Source: Pseudarthrobacter sp. C4D7
GTDB lineage: Bacteria; Actinomycetota; Actinomycetes; Actinomycetales; Micrococcaceae
Direction: 5' to 3'
Length of the DNA: 64,000 nucleotides
Assembly: GCF_013359725.1 (NCBI RefSeq)
Contig: NZ_JABFMW010000006.1
Coordinates: forward strand, 93,561 to 157,560
The notes under the pieces were generated by a model that had not been told where the DNA came from, did no database searches, and worked only from the letters and a program-made list of their open reading frames with translations. Below, in pieces: positions 36,089 to 44,577 of the stretch (its first letter is position 1; each line of letters opens with the position of its first letter). A program made the position numbers and the translations under genes.

Positions 36089-37065
36089 GCCGCGTCCTGG
36101 CCCGGCCTACGCCGGCAGCACCGCCCGCATCCCCGCCTCAAGCGCGCCAGCGGAAGGCCTTTTCGCTGCGCCTGAAAAGAGTGGGCAGGGCGTGGCAGTT
36201 ATACGTATTACTTATCCCGGCACTCGTCTACATCGCAGTTTTCAAGTACTGGCCGATGTATGGGGTACAAATAGCTTTCCGCAACTACAACCCCGTGGAT
36301 GGATTCAGCGGAAGCCCCTGGGTTGGCCTGCAGCACTTCGTGAGGTTCGTCAACTCCTACCAGTTCAGCCAAGTGGTTGGTAACACCCTCTGGATTGCTG
36401 TGCTGGGCCTGCTGCTGGCTTTCCCCATTCCGATCATTCTCGCGCTCCTGGTCAACCAACTACAGAGCGAACGGTTCAAGAAGTTCACCCAGACCGTGCT
36501 CTATTCTCCGGCCTTCATCTCAACGGTGGTCGTTGTGGGCATCATGTTCGTCCTGCTTTCGCCGCGGTCGGGCCTGGTCAACAACGCCATTCAGCTGGCA
36601 GGCGGCCAGCCGGTCTTCTTCATGGGCTCCCCGGAGTGGTTCCGGCCCGTCTACGTCATCTCAGATGTGTGGCAAAACGCGGGCTTTTCCATGATCGTGT
36701 ATCTGGCTGCCCTGTCCGGGATCGACCCCGCGCTGCATGACGCCGCCAAGGTTGACGGCGCCTCCAAGCTGCAACGCATCCGGCACATCGACCTGCCGGG
36801 CATCATGCCCGTCATAACGGTGCTGTTCATCCTCGCCATCGGGAACCTGCTCAACGTGGGATTCGAAAAAGCCCTGCTGATGCAAACAAACCTGAACCTG
36901 CCGACGTCGGAAATCATTCAAACGTACGTCTACCACGCAGGCCTGCAGCAGGCGCAGTTCAGCTATTCGGCCGCCATTGGCCTGTTCAATTCCGTCCTCA
37001 ACCTCGTGCTGCTGCTGACCTTCAACTGGGTAGCGCGCCGGGCCAACCAAGCAACCCTGTGGTGA
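36085..37065 (+). CDS. ABC oligosaccharide permease, LplB-type
   Basis: 326 residues with six helices; the first follows RAWQLYVLLIPALVYIAVFKYWPMYG, characteristic of the LplB/YtcP subfamily of CUT1 importers. The EAA-type loop reads HDAAKVDGASKLQRIRHIDLP near 213-233. Co-translated with the LacI gene through ATGA. Confidence 0.93.
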   Translation: MSRVLARPTPAAPPASPPQARQRKAFSLRLKRVGRAWQLYVLLIPALVYIAVFKYWPMYGVQIAFRNYNPVDGFSGSPWVGLQHFVRFVNSYQFSQVVGNTLWIAVLGLLLAFPIPIILALLVNQLQSERFKKFTQTVLYSPAFISTVVVVGIMFVLLSPRSGLVNNAIQLAGGQPVFFMGSPEWFRPVYVISDVWQNAGFSMIVYLAALSGIDPALHDAAKVDGASKLQRIRHIDLPGIMPVITVLFILAIGNLLNVGFEKALLMQTNLNLPTSEIIQTYVYHAGLQQAQFSYSAAIGLFNSVLNLVLLLTFNWVARRANQATLW

Positions 37066-37072
37066 TGCCGTG

Positions 37073-38038
37073 ATGTCCCTGAACACCGATACCGTGGCCG
37101 CCCCGGCCCCCGTCAATCAACCCCGGCCCCGTGGCCAGCGGACGCCGTCGTTCCGCGGCAGGTGGGCCGACTCCGCCTTCAACATCGCCGCCGTCACCAT
37201 CCTGACGCTGTCCCTCGTCGCCGTCGTCTATCCCTTGTACTTCATCGTCATCGCCTCGATCAGCGACCCCAATGCCGTCTACGAAGGCAAAGTATGGCTG
37301 TTCCCCTCCGGTGTCACGCTGGAGGGATACCAGCGGATCCTCGCAGACAGCCGGATCTGGAATGGCCTGGGCAACACGGTCATCTACACGGTCCTGGGGA
37401 CGGCGATCAGCGTGACCACCATCCTGTTCGGTGCCTACGCGCTGTCCCGCAAGGACATGCCGGGCAGGAAGTTCCTGATGCTGCTCTTCGTCATCACCAT
37501 GTTCTTCGACGGCGGCCTGATCACCAAGTACCTGGTCGTCCGGGACCTGGGCATGCTGGACACCGTCTGGGCAGTCGTGCTGCCAGGAGCGGTGGGAGTC
37601 TGGAACCTGATCATTGCCCGGTCCTTCTTCGAAAACACCATCCCCGGGGAGCTCCGGGAAGCTGCCCAGATGGACGGCGCCAACGACTTCACCTTCTTCT
37701 TCAAGATGGTGCTCCCCCTGTCCAAGCCGCTCATCATGCTCATGATCATGGTCCATGTGGTGGCGCACTGGAATTCATTCTTTGACGCCCTGATCTTCCT
37801 TAACGACGACACCAAGTACCCCCTGCAGCTCGTGCTGCGGAACATCCTCATCCAGTCCGATGTCTCCTCCGCCGGCACCACCGGCGGCGACATCGAGTCC
37901 TACGCCGCAGCACAGCGCATCGGCGAGCTGACCAAGTACGCCATGATCGTCGTCTCCAGCCTGCCGCTGATGATTGCGCTGCCCTTCATGCAAAAGCACT
38001 TCACCAAGGGCACCATGATCGGCGCGGTCAAGAGCTAG
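37073..38038 (+). CDS. ABC oligosaccharide permease, YtcP/LplC-type
   Basis: 321 residues from ATG 37073 (a GTG at 37070 is adjacent). Six helices, with VVYPLYFIVIASISDPNAVYEGKVWLFPSG-like features typical of YtcP, and EAA loop REAAQMDGANDFTFFFKMVLP. Partner of the preceding permease. Confidence 0.92.
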   Translation: MSLNTDTVAAPAPVNQPRPRGQRTPSFRGRWADSAFNIAAVTILTLSLVAVVYPLYFIVIASISDPNAVYEGKVWLFPSGVTLEGYQRILADSRIWNGLGNTVIYTVLGTAISVTTILFGAYALSRKDMPGRKFLMLLFVITMFFDGGLITKYLVVRDLGMLDTVWAVVLPGAVGVWNLIIARSFFENTIPGELREAAQMDGANDFTFFFKMVLPLSKPLIMLMIMVHVVAHWNSFFDALIFLNDDTKYPLQLVLRNILIQSDVSSAGTTGGDIESYAAAQRIGELTKYAMIVVSSLPLMIALPFMQKHFTKGTMIGAVKS

Positions 38039-38063
38039 GCCCCGGCACCGGACACGAATGCCC

Positions 38064-38089
38064 GACGGCGGTCCCCACCGTCCGCCGTC
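38064..38089 (+). promoter_or_regulatory. Intercistronic hairpin before the binding-protein gene
   Basis: Inverted repeat GACGGCGG / CCGCCGTC with a 10-nt loop between the permease and binding-protein genes. It lacks a T-tract. It may stabilise the downstream mRNA or attenuate read-through. Confidence 0.45.
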
Positions 38090-38127
38090 ATCACCCCTCC
38101 CCCGCAAAACAGAAAAGGAAACGACCC

Positions 38128-39738
38128 ATGGCTACCAGCCGCAAACTCGCCGTCCTCGGCACCCTCATGGCGGGAACAATGCTGTTCACCGCATGCTCGG
38201 GCAACTCCAAGGGATCCGGCGATATCAAGGACTCTTCCGCAGAAGCCGGGTTCCAGGAAACCGGCTTTCCCATCGTCAAGAACCAGCTGACCCTGAAATT
38301 CTCCGGAACGAAGAGCGCCCTGGCTCCCGATTACAGCACCATGACGCTGGTGCAGCAGTGGGAAAAGGACACCAACATCCACATCGACTGGCAGAACCTC
38401 CCGGAGACTGTCTTCAAGGAAAAGAAGAACCTGATCCTGGCCAGCGGGGACCTCCCTGATGCCTTCTTCAACAGCGGCCTCACCGACGCCGAAATCGGCA
38501 CCTACTCGGCAAACGGCACGCTCATTCCGCTCGAAGGCCTCATCGAGAAGAACGCACCCAACCTTTCCAAACTCCTGGCAGCCCGGCCGGACATCAAGGC
38601 CGCCATCACGTCATCGGACGGGCATATCTACTCATTGCCCTCCGTCGAGGAACTCGGCCTGGTCCAGTTCCCCAACGAGATGGCCATCAATACCGCGTGG
38701 CTGGACAAGCTTGGCATCCCGATGCCAAAGACCGTCAACGAACTGCACGACGCCCTGCTCGCCTTCAAAACCAAGGATGCCTCGGGCACGGGCAAGACCA
38801 TCCCCCTGAGCTTCATGCCCAGTTCGTGGTGCGGCGACATCGTCGACCTCATCGCAGCTCTTGGCGGCGTTCCGGACAACATGGACCACCGCATCGTCCA
38901 GGACGGCAAAGTCATTTACACGGCCACCCAGGACGGCTACAAGAAGGCAATCCAGACCCTGCACCAGTGGTACCAGGAAGGCCTGATCGATCCCGAATCC
39001 TTCTCGCAGGACGACAAGGCGTACCTGGCCAAGGGAAAAGCCGGCACGGAAAACCTGGGCTCGTTCGTCTGGTGGGAAATCAAGGAAATGGTCGGGGCTG
39101 ACCGCGCCGGCGACTACAAACTGCTGCCCGTGCTCGAAGGCGTGGATGGCAAGAGGCTGGCCAGCCAGTCCAACAACCAGGAAATTGCCCGCGGGGCGTT
39201 CGCCATCACCCGGGCCGACAAGTACCCGGCCGCAACCATGCGCTGGGCAGATAACCTCTATGACCCCATCCAGTCAGCCCAGGCCAACTGGGGCCCCATC
39301 GGCGAGACCCTGCAGAAAGACCCCGCAACCGGCCTGCTGACCCAGATTCCCGCCCCGGCCGGTACGAGCGAAGGCGAACGGCGCCAAAAAGTGGCGCCGG
39401 GGGGACCCAAGGCCAACACCGCAGAAAACTTCCAGACGGTGGTAGCGCCTGAGCCCCGGGCTGCTGAACGGCAGAAGACTGTTGAAGACAACTACAAGCC
39501 GTTCGCCGCAAACGATGGATACCCGCCGGTGGCGCTCTCCAACGAAGAACTCCAGCAGATCAGCACCATTGAGGCCGACGTTGCCACCCTCGTGAAACAG
39601 AACACCGCCAAATGGATTGTCTCCGGCGGCATCGACCAGGAGTGGGACGGCTACGTTTCGCAACTGAAAAACGTCGGCGTCGACACGATGATCGATGTTT
39701 ACCAGCAGGCTTACGACCGTTTCAAGAAGAACTCCTGA
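38128..39738 (+). CDS. Large oligosaccharide-binding lipoprotein (LplA-type)
   Basis: 536 residues, the long form of CUT1 binding proteins paired with LplB/YtcP permeases. The signal peptide ends with lipobox LFTAC (near residues 19-23). The mature part has LVQQWEKDTNIHIDWQNLP, LPDAFFNSGLTDAEIGTY and WYQEGLIDPESFSQDD. From context the ligand is probably a fructo-oligosaccharide or sucrose-like fructoside. Confidence 0.92.
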   Translation: MATSRKLAVLGTLMAGTMLFTACSGNSKGSGDIKDSSAEAGFQETGFPIVKNQLTLKFSGTKSALAPDYSTMTLVQQWEKDTNIHIDWQNLPETVFKEKKNLILASGDLPDAFFNSGLTDAEIGTYSANGTLIPLEGLIEKNAPNLSKLLAARPDIKAAITSSDGHIYSLPSVEELGLVQFPNEMAINTAWLDKLGIPMPKTVNELHDALLAFKTKDASGTGKTIPLSFMPSSWCGDIVDLIAALGGVPDNMDHRIVQDGKVIYTATQDGYKKAIQTLHQWYQEGLIDPESFSQDDKAYLAKGKAGTENLGSFVWWEIKEMVGADRAGDYKLLPVLEGVDGKRLASQSNNQEIARGAFAITRADKYPAATMRWADNLYDPIQSAQANWGPIGETLQKDPATGLLTQIPAPAGTSEGERRQKVAPGGPKANTAENFQTVVAPEPRAAERQKTVEDNYKPFAANDGYPPVALSNEELQQISTIEADVATLVKQNTAKWIVSGGIDQEWDGYVSQLKNVGVDTMIDVYQQAYDRFKKNS

Positions 39739-39869
39739 CCACCTGATGTCCCACGGCAGTGGGGACCGGTCACGGAACGTCCGTGCCCGGCCCCCGGCCT
39801 GCCTGCCTGCCTACAAACTCTTCCGGCCCCTTTCGAACGGGCCACACCCATTGAAATGAGACCCGCTTC

Positions 39870-41384
39870 ATGAACACCGTTGCGCCCGCCCTTGAGGCTT
39901 ATCGCCCTGCGATGCACTACACGGCCAAGGACACCTGGCTCAACGATCCCAACGGCCTGGTTTTCCATGAGGGCATCTACCACCTTTACTACCAAAGCAA
40001 TCCGTTTGGGAACGTCCACAGCAACATGTCATGGGGGCACGCCACCTCCACCGACCTCGCTAATTGGAGAGAGCATCAAGTCGCCATCCCGTGTGACGAC
40101 ACCGAGGAGATCTTTTCGGGCAGCATTGTGGTGGACCATGGGAATTCCTCTGGTTTCGGCGTCGGAGGCGTTGCACCGCTGGTGGCCATCTACACCAGCG
40201 CCTACAAGCCCGGTTCGGCCCACCCGGGCATCCAGGCCCAATCCCTCGCCTGGAGCATCGACGGCGGCTACACCTGGACCAAATACTCAGGCAACCCTGT
40301 CCTGACCAGGAACTCCCCCGAATTCCGCGACCCCAAAGTCTTCCGCTACAACGGGCCGGCCGGCAGCTACTGGGTGATGGCCGCCGTCGAAGCCCACGAC
40401 TTCGCCGTACTTCTCTACCGCTCCGACGACCTCCGGACGTGGGAATACCTGAGCACCTTCGGTCCGGCAAACGGCACCGGCGGGATCTGGGAGTGCCCCG
40501 ACCTCTTCGAGCTGCCGGTCGACGGTCTTCCCGGGACGACAAAATGGGTCCTTACCGTGAATATGAATCCCGGCGGCCCCAACGGAGGCTCGGCCGGACA
40601 GTACTTCGTGGGAGAGTTCGACGGCGTGACCTTCCGTTCCGAAACGACCCTCACGGAGGGCATGCAGGACCCCGCACTCCTGGATCAGTACCGGTGGCTG
40701 GACTGGGGCCGGGACTACTACGCTGCCGTGTCCTTCAGCAACGCCCCGGACGGCCGCAGGCTCATGATCGGCTGGATGAACAACTGGCAATATGCCAACC
40801 AGATTCCCACCTCACCCTGGCGCAGCCCCATGAGCCTTGTCCGGGAAGTGTCCCTGGCCATGGTGGACGGACAGCCGCGGCTTGTGCAACAGCCAGCACC
40901 CGAATGCACCGCACAGTCGCTGCCAAGGCCGGCGCAGCGGGTGTCCCTGGACGGGGCGGTGGCGGTCGACGGCGGCGCTGCAGTGCAGATTGTAGACGTC
41001 ACCTTTACGCCCGGAACGGCCGACGAGTTCGGTCTCGTGCTCCGCGGCGCAACCGACGGAGCCGACGGGTCCGCCGGCACCCGGATCAGCATCCGCCCTG
41101 GAACGGGCGAACTGGTGCTGGACCGGACGAACTCCGGCGACACCGGCTTCCACCCGGCATTTCCATCTGTCAGCAAAGCTCCATTGCGGGCATTGGACCG
41201 CACCTATTCCCTGCGGATCTTCATTGACCACTGCTCCGTGGAGGTCTTCGCGCAGGACGGCCTCGTGACTCTTACCGAGCTGATCTTCCCGGACCCGGGC
41301 CACACGGCAATTACCTTGTTTTCCACCAACGGTTCAGCCGAGGCACTTCTACAGCTGACTGCCGTCGGAGAGGACAACACGTAG
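39870..41384 (+). CDS. Glycoside hydrolase family 32 (fructan hydrolase/levanase type)
   Basis: 504 residues with the three GH32 signatures: nucleophile Asp26 in WLNDPNGL, RDPKVF near residues 153-158, and acid/base Glu208 in WECPDLF. A C-terminal beta-sandwich contains RIFIDHCSVEVFAQDG. No signal peptide is visible, so it cleaves imported fructosides in the cytoplasm to release fructose for the kinase encoded next. It could be a levanase, fructanase or sucrase. Confidence 0.93.
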   Translation: MNTVAPALEAYRPAMHYTAKDTWLNDPNGLVFHEGIYHLYYQSNPFGNVHSNMSWGHATSTDLANWREHQVAIPCDDTEEIFSGSIVVDHGNSSGFGVGGVAPLVAIYTSAYKPGSAHPGIQAQSLAWSIDGGYTWTKYSGNPVLTRNSPEFRDPKVFRYNGPAGSYWVMAAVEAHDFAVLLYRSDDLRTWEYLSTFGPANGTGGIWECPDLFELPVDGLPGTTKWVLTVNMNPGGPNGGSAGQYFVGEFDGVTFRSETTLTEGMQDPALLDQYRWLDWGRDYYAAVSFSNAPDGRRLMIGWMNNWQYANQIPTSPWRSPMSLVREVSLAMVDGQPRLVQQPAPECTAQSLPRPAQRVSLDGAVAVDGGAAVQIVDVTFTPGTADEFGLVLRGATDGADGSAGTRISIRPGTGELVLDRTNSGDTGFHPAFPSVSKAPLRALDRTYSLRIFIDHCSVEVFAQDGLVTLTELIFPDPGHTAITLFSTNGSAEALLQLTAVGEDNT

Positions 41385-42382
41385 TGGAACCGCATGCTTG
41401 GCTCGTCCCGATAAATATGGAAAGCCTCCAGGCAGCACGACAAGATATCCAGCGGTCCCTGGATGTCCTGGTTGTGGGTGAAGCGCTGATCGATGTGGTG
41501 GTAACCGCGAGTGGCCGGGTGGAACATCCCTGCGGATCACCGGCCAACGTCGCTTACGGACTCGGACGTCTCGGCGTGGGCACGGGCCTGTACACGGCCA
41601 TCGCACCTGATGCCCGGGGAAGATCAATTGAGAACCACCTCCACCGGGCAGGAGTAACCCTCCTGCCCGGTTCACAATCCCTCACCCGCACGGCAACAGC
41701 CACCGCAACCCTCGGACCCGACGGATCCGCTGCATACGACTTCGACATCCACTGGGACCTGCCACCAGCAACGCCGGCCTACTTCCCCAAAATCCTGCAC
41801 ACCGGCTCGATAGCCACCTTCCTCAACCCCGGGGCCGGTACCGTCAAGACCCTGCTCGAACAAGCCCACACGCATTGCACCATCACCTACGACCCGAACA
41901 TCAGGCCCTCCCTGCTCGGCAGCCATGCGGAAGCGAAAGCAACCTTCGAAGAAATCGCCGCCCTGACCGACGTCGTCAAACTCAGCGATGAGGACGCCCA
42001 CTGGCTGTACCCCCGGCAAACACTGGAGGAATCCGCTGACCGCATCCTCCGACTCGGCGCCGGACTGGCAGTGATCACCAAGGGAGCCGAAGGCTCCCAG
42101 CTCACCTCCCTGTCCGCACGCATCACCGTCCCCGCCATCAAAGCCACGGTCGCGGACACCATCGGCGCCGGAGACTCCTACATGGCCGCACTCATCATGG
42201 GCCTCCTCACCCGCAGCACCGAAGGCTTCGCGCCCACCGTCATGGAGCAACTCGGACGCACCGCAGCCACAGCAGCGGCCATCACCGTCCAGCGCACCGG
42301 CGCGAACCCGCCCACCTTTGACGAACTAACAGCCGCTGTCGAGGCACAAGCCTCCGCAGCACGAGCTTTCGCATGCTATTAG
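41384..42382 (+). CDS. PfkB-family carbohydrate kinase (probable fructokinase)
   Basis: 332 residues: VLVVGEALIDVVVT and GSPANVAYGLGRLGV at the N-terminus, and the anion-hole/catalytic motif DTIGAGDSYMAALIMGLL with Asp as base near residue 264. The GTG start shares one base with the GH32 stop (TAGTG) and has GGAGAGGA upstream; an in-frame ATG 33 bp downstream has no Shine-Dalgarno. Phosphorylation of the fructose released by GH32 is the natural inference. Confidence 0.9.
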   Translation: MEPHAWLVPINMESLQAARQDIQRSLDVLVVGEALIDVVVTASGRVEHPCGSPANVAYGLGRLGVGTGLYTAIAPDARGRSIENHLHRAGVTLLPGSQSLTRTATATATLGPDGSAAYDFDIHWDLPPATPAYFPKILHTGSIATFLNPGAGTVKTLLEQAHTHCTITYDPNIRPSLLGSHAEAKATFEEIAALTDVVKLSDEDAHWLYPRQTLEESADRILRLGAGLAVITKGAEGSQLTSLSARITVPAIKATVADTIGAGDSYMAALIMGLLTRSTEGFAPTVMEQLGRTAATAAAITVQRTGANPPTFDELTAAVEAQASAARAFACY

Positions 42383-42452
42383 ATGTAAGCGAAACAACGC
42401 TGCGGACAACAAAAGTAGAGGGTCCCGTTCACTTTGTTATGAGGAGCCAACA

Positions 42453-42482
42453 ATGACATCTGAGAAAACAACGGGTCGATAA
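42453..42482 (+). other. Nine-codon ORF with strong ribosome binding site, probable truncated gene start
   Basis: GAGGAG is followed at good spacing by ATG and the peptide MTSEKTTGR, then TAA. It lies right after the kinase and immediately before a tandem repeat and anonymous sequence. It may be the 5' stub of a gene lost by rearrangement. Confidence 0.4.
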
Positions 42483-42490
42483 GCTCTTTT

Positions 42491-42535
42491 GCAGTCGCTG
42501 CAGTCGCTGCAGTCGCTGCGGTCGCTGCGGTCCAG
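42491..42535 (+). repeat. Tandem 9-bp repeat, five units
   Basis: Three perfect units GCAGTCGCT are followed by GCGGTCGCT and a partial GCGGTCCAG. In one frame it would encode a QSL/RSL repeat, but no supporting gene exists. It is likely a slippage repeat at the edge of the decayed region. Confidence 0.85.
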
Positions 42536-43045
42536 CAGCAATCTCTCACAATTCACCGCTCAGCCGCCGTTCCATGCTGGGCATGACAGGGACGGCCGCA
42601 AACGGGGCGGCCGTGGGGGCCTGGCGCGGCTGACCGGCGCTGACATCCCGGGCCTGGGCGGCAAGGCCTTGAACATCGCTCTCCTTGAGCGGCGGCGATT
42701 GCTGCAGGCCGGAAGGACTAACCTCCGCGACGATGTCGGAACATTGGCACATTCCGTACTGCATCATCGTCTCTGATGCCGTGGACCACCACGGCTCCGG
42801 TGTCGCGTCCTTTCGGGTTCTGCAGTGTAAAAGACGGCACGGTCGTTGCAACTCCCACCCTAGGTTTGCGCAGGGCAGGGGCATCGCCCCTCTTCTCCGG
42901 CGGCGGAAAGAAGGGTAGGAAGATGCCTTTCAACACTGGTGAGCGAGGGCACCCCCAGCAAAAATAGACCAGGACATTGGCGACGATCTGATGACATTTG
43001 CGCGCGAGCGACCCATTAGCGACGAGTCTGCCCAAAACTATGATC
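42536..43045. other. Anonymous 510-bp stretch, no gene supported
   Basis: Long readings exist on the minus strand but change composition abruptly and lack start signals. A small hairpin AGGGGC-ATC-GCCCCT lies near 42876-42895. It may be remnant DNA. Confidence 0.4.
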
Positions 43046-43393
43046 TCAGCGCACCAGTCTAGCCTGGAGGCGGTATCCGGATTCTTCGTCGGCCAAGTAT
43101 TGCGCGCCCGCGCCGTAGGAGCCGAGGACTTCGTAGCTGCCGTTGTAGACGACCGCGACGCAGACGAATTCGCCATTGTCTGCCGAATCGATGCCCAGCC
43201 CGATGTGGCGGGCGTCCGGGCGGTCTTTGAGGACTCCGCGGGCGATGACAGCGGGGCTGCGCACTCGGCGTCGCGGCGGGCTGCGTAGGAGGCGCCCTGG
43301 CTCAGTCCGACCAGCCTGCCGAGCTCCTCGTAGGTCAGCTAAGGCGCGGTTCCGGTTGCTTTGCCGCGGACGCGCGCAAATGTTATCGGTCAT
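43046..43393 (-). pseudogene. Remnant of a small HTH protein with two frameshifts
   Basis: From ATG 43393 the reading begins MTDNICARPRQSNRNRAL; a second frame (beginning near 43338) continues TYEELGRLVGLSQGASYAAR, which looks like a helix-turn-helix; a third frame from about 43264 continues VRSPAVIARGVLKDRPDARH and then IGLGIDSADNGEFVCVAVVY to the stop at 43046. Restoring one G in GCCGAGTGCGC fixes the second break; the first needs a different indel. The family is not recognised. Confidence 0.6.
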
Positions 43394-43560
43394 GACCTAT
43401 ATGTGTGCGACAGTGCCAGAAAAGAGCGCAGGGGCGCGGATTATTTTAGCCACGCCCGCCGGCAGGGATTTCCTTTCGTTTGGCGGTTGAAGAGGATCAT
43501 GCCGGGACTGTGCGCGGCCGGGCACCAAGAGCGCAGTGGGGCCTGGCCGGACACGCTAGA

Positions 43561-43935
43561 TTAGAAGGCGCGGCGCTTCCTGCGGCGGCGGACCTGCTTG
43601 AGGACGGTCAGCCCGAGGAAGATGACGGTGAAAACAATGCCGACTGGTGAGCTGACTCCGCCGAGGATGGACACAATGATGTTCCAGACCATGAACGCCA
43701 GCAGCCACTTTATCAGGAACCAGACAACCGGCACGAAGGACAAGACGAAGTCTGCGTGGGCTTCGATCTCCTGGTTGCTCCGCTGGGGCCGCTGGCGTCT
43801 CGCCGCGGCGTCCCGCCTGTTGTAGACGGCTTCGCGGTCATTCCTGATGGATGCGGCGTGCTTCCGGTCTGACTGCTCGCGCAGCCGCTGCTGTTCCCAC
43901 AGGAAGTGCTCGGACCGGGTGCGTTTGTCTGCCAT
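43561..43935 (-). CDS. Small membrane protein with charged N-terminal region
   Basis: 124 residues. Residues 1-60 are very rich in Arg, Gln and Glu and could form a coiled coil (SEHFLWEQQRLREQSDRKHA); two membrane helices follow (VLSFVPVVWFLIKWLLAFMV, SPVGIVFTVIFLGLTVLKQV) and a basic tail. The ATG is preceded by CTTGGGGGAA, shared with two other genes of this region. The function is unknown. Confidence 0.7.
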   Translation of the reverse strand: MADKRTRSEHFLWEQQRLREQSDRKHAASIRNDREAVYNRRDAAARRQRPQRSNQEIEAHADFVLSFVPVVWFLIKWLLAFMVWNIIVSILGGVSSPVGIVFTVIFLGLTVLKQVRRRRKRRAF

Positions 43936-43985
43936 GTTGGTTCCCCCAAGGTAGTGCGCTGCGAAGAAGCAGCGGCCGTTACATT

Positions 43986-44577
43986 CTAATGATGTGGCTG
44001 GTCGTTGGCCGTTATGTGTGCGGAATATCCGGTCCGTGTCACCCCTTTGGTGAACAGGGCGGCCATGAAGGGGACCTTGGAGCTGTACTGAGTGCTGCCA
44101 TGGCGAAAGAGCTTCACGGCGATCCCGATGACCACGGCTCCGAAAACGAACAATTCGGCGATCACAACGGCTGCTTCGACGTCGCCGAGAGAGCCGATGC
44201 CGTTACGGAGCGTCGCGGTTAGCGGGGCTGAGGACGGTAAGTAGGTGAAGACCTGAACGACCGGGGAGCCGGGTCGCTGATGATGAGCGGCACGGCGTAG
44301 AGCGGAACGAACATCATGACGACGATGGCACCGAACAGCCCGTTGGCGTCCTTACGGTGGGCACGACGGATCCGAGCGCTACCAGTGCTGCGGCGAGCAG
44401 TAAGAAACCGCCTGCCAGCAGGAGCGCTCCGACGATCATGGCCTAGGCTTCAGGCACCAGCGCGTCCAGGGAAATGCCCGGGATACCGGCACGACCGCGC
44501 GGCGACATGAACTCGGCGGTGTCCGGGACGGCTACGGTGAGCATATGCACGGCCCCGGTGGCCAGGATGGCTTCCCC
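43986..44577 (-). pseudogene. ABC-2 type transporter permease, C-terminal remnant
   Basis: Reading along three frames gives one continuous permease C-terminus: ..MSPRGRAGIPGISLDALVPE, an in-frame TAG at 44443-44445 (probably Trp originally), AMIVGALLLAGGFLLLAAAL, frameshift near 44350, DANGLFGAIVVMMFVPLYAV, frameshift near 44265, SPVVQVFTYLPSSAPLTATL and ..VEAAVVIAELFVFGAVVIGI. Both frameshifts are explained by one-base losses. The N-terminal half and the ATPase are missing. It directly follows the cutinase-like gene on the same strand. Confidence 0.75.

Noticed and set aside
42491..42535. Short repeat considered as a CRISPR or a coding QSL repeat
   Set aside because: Units are directly joined 9-mers with no spacers and no cas genes; no supported ORF contains them.
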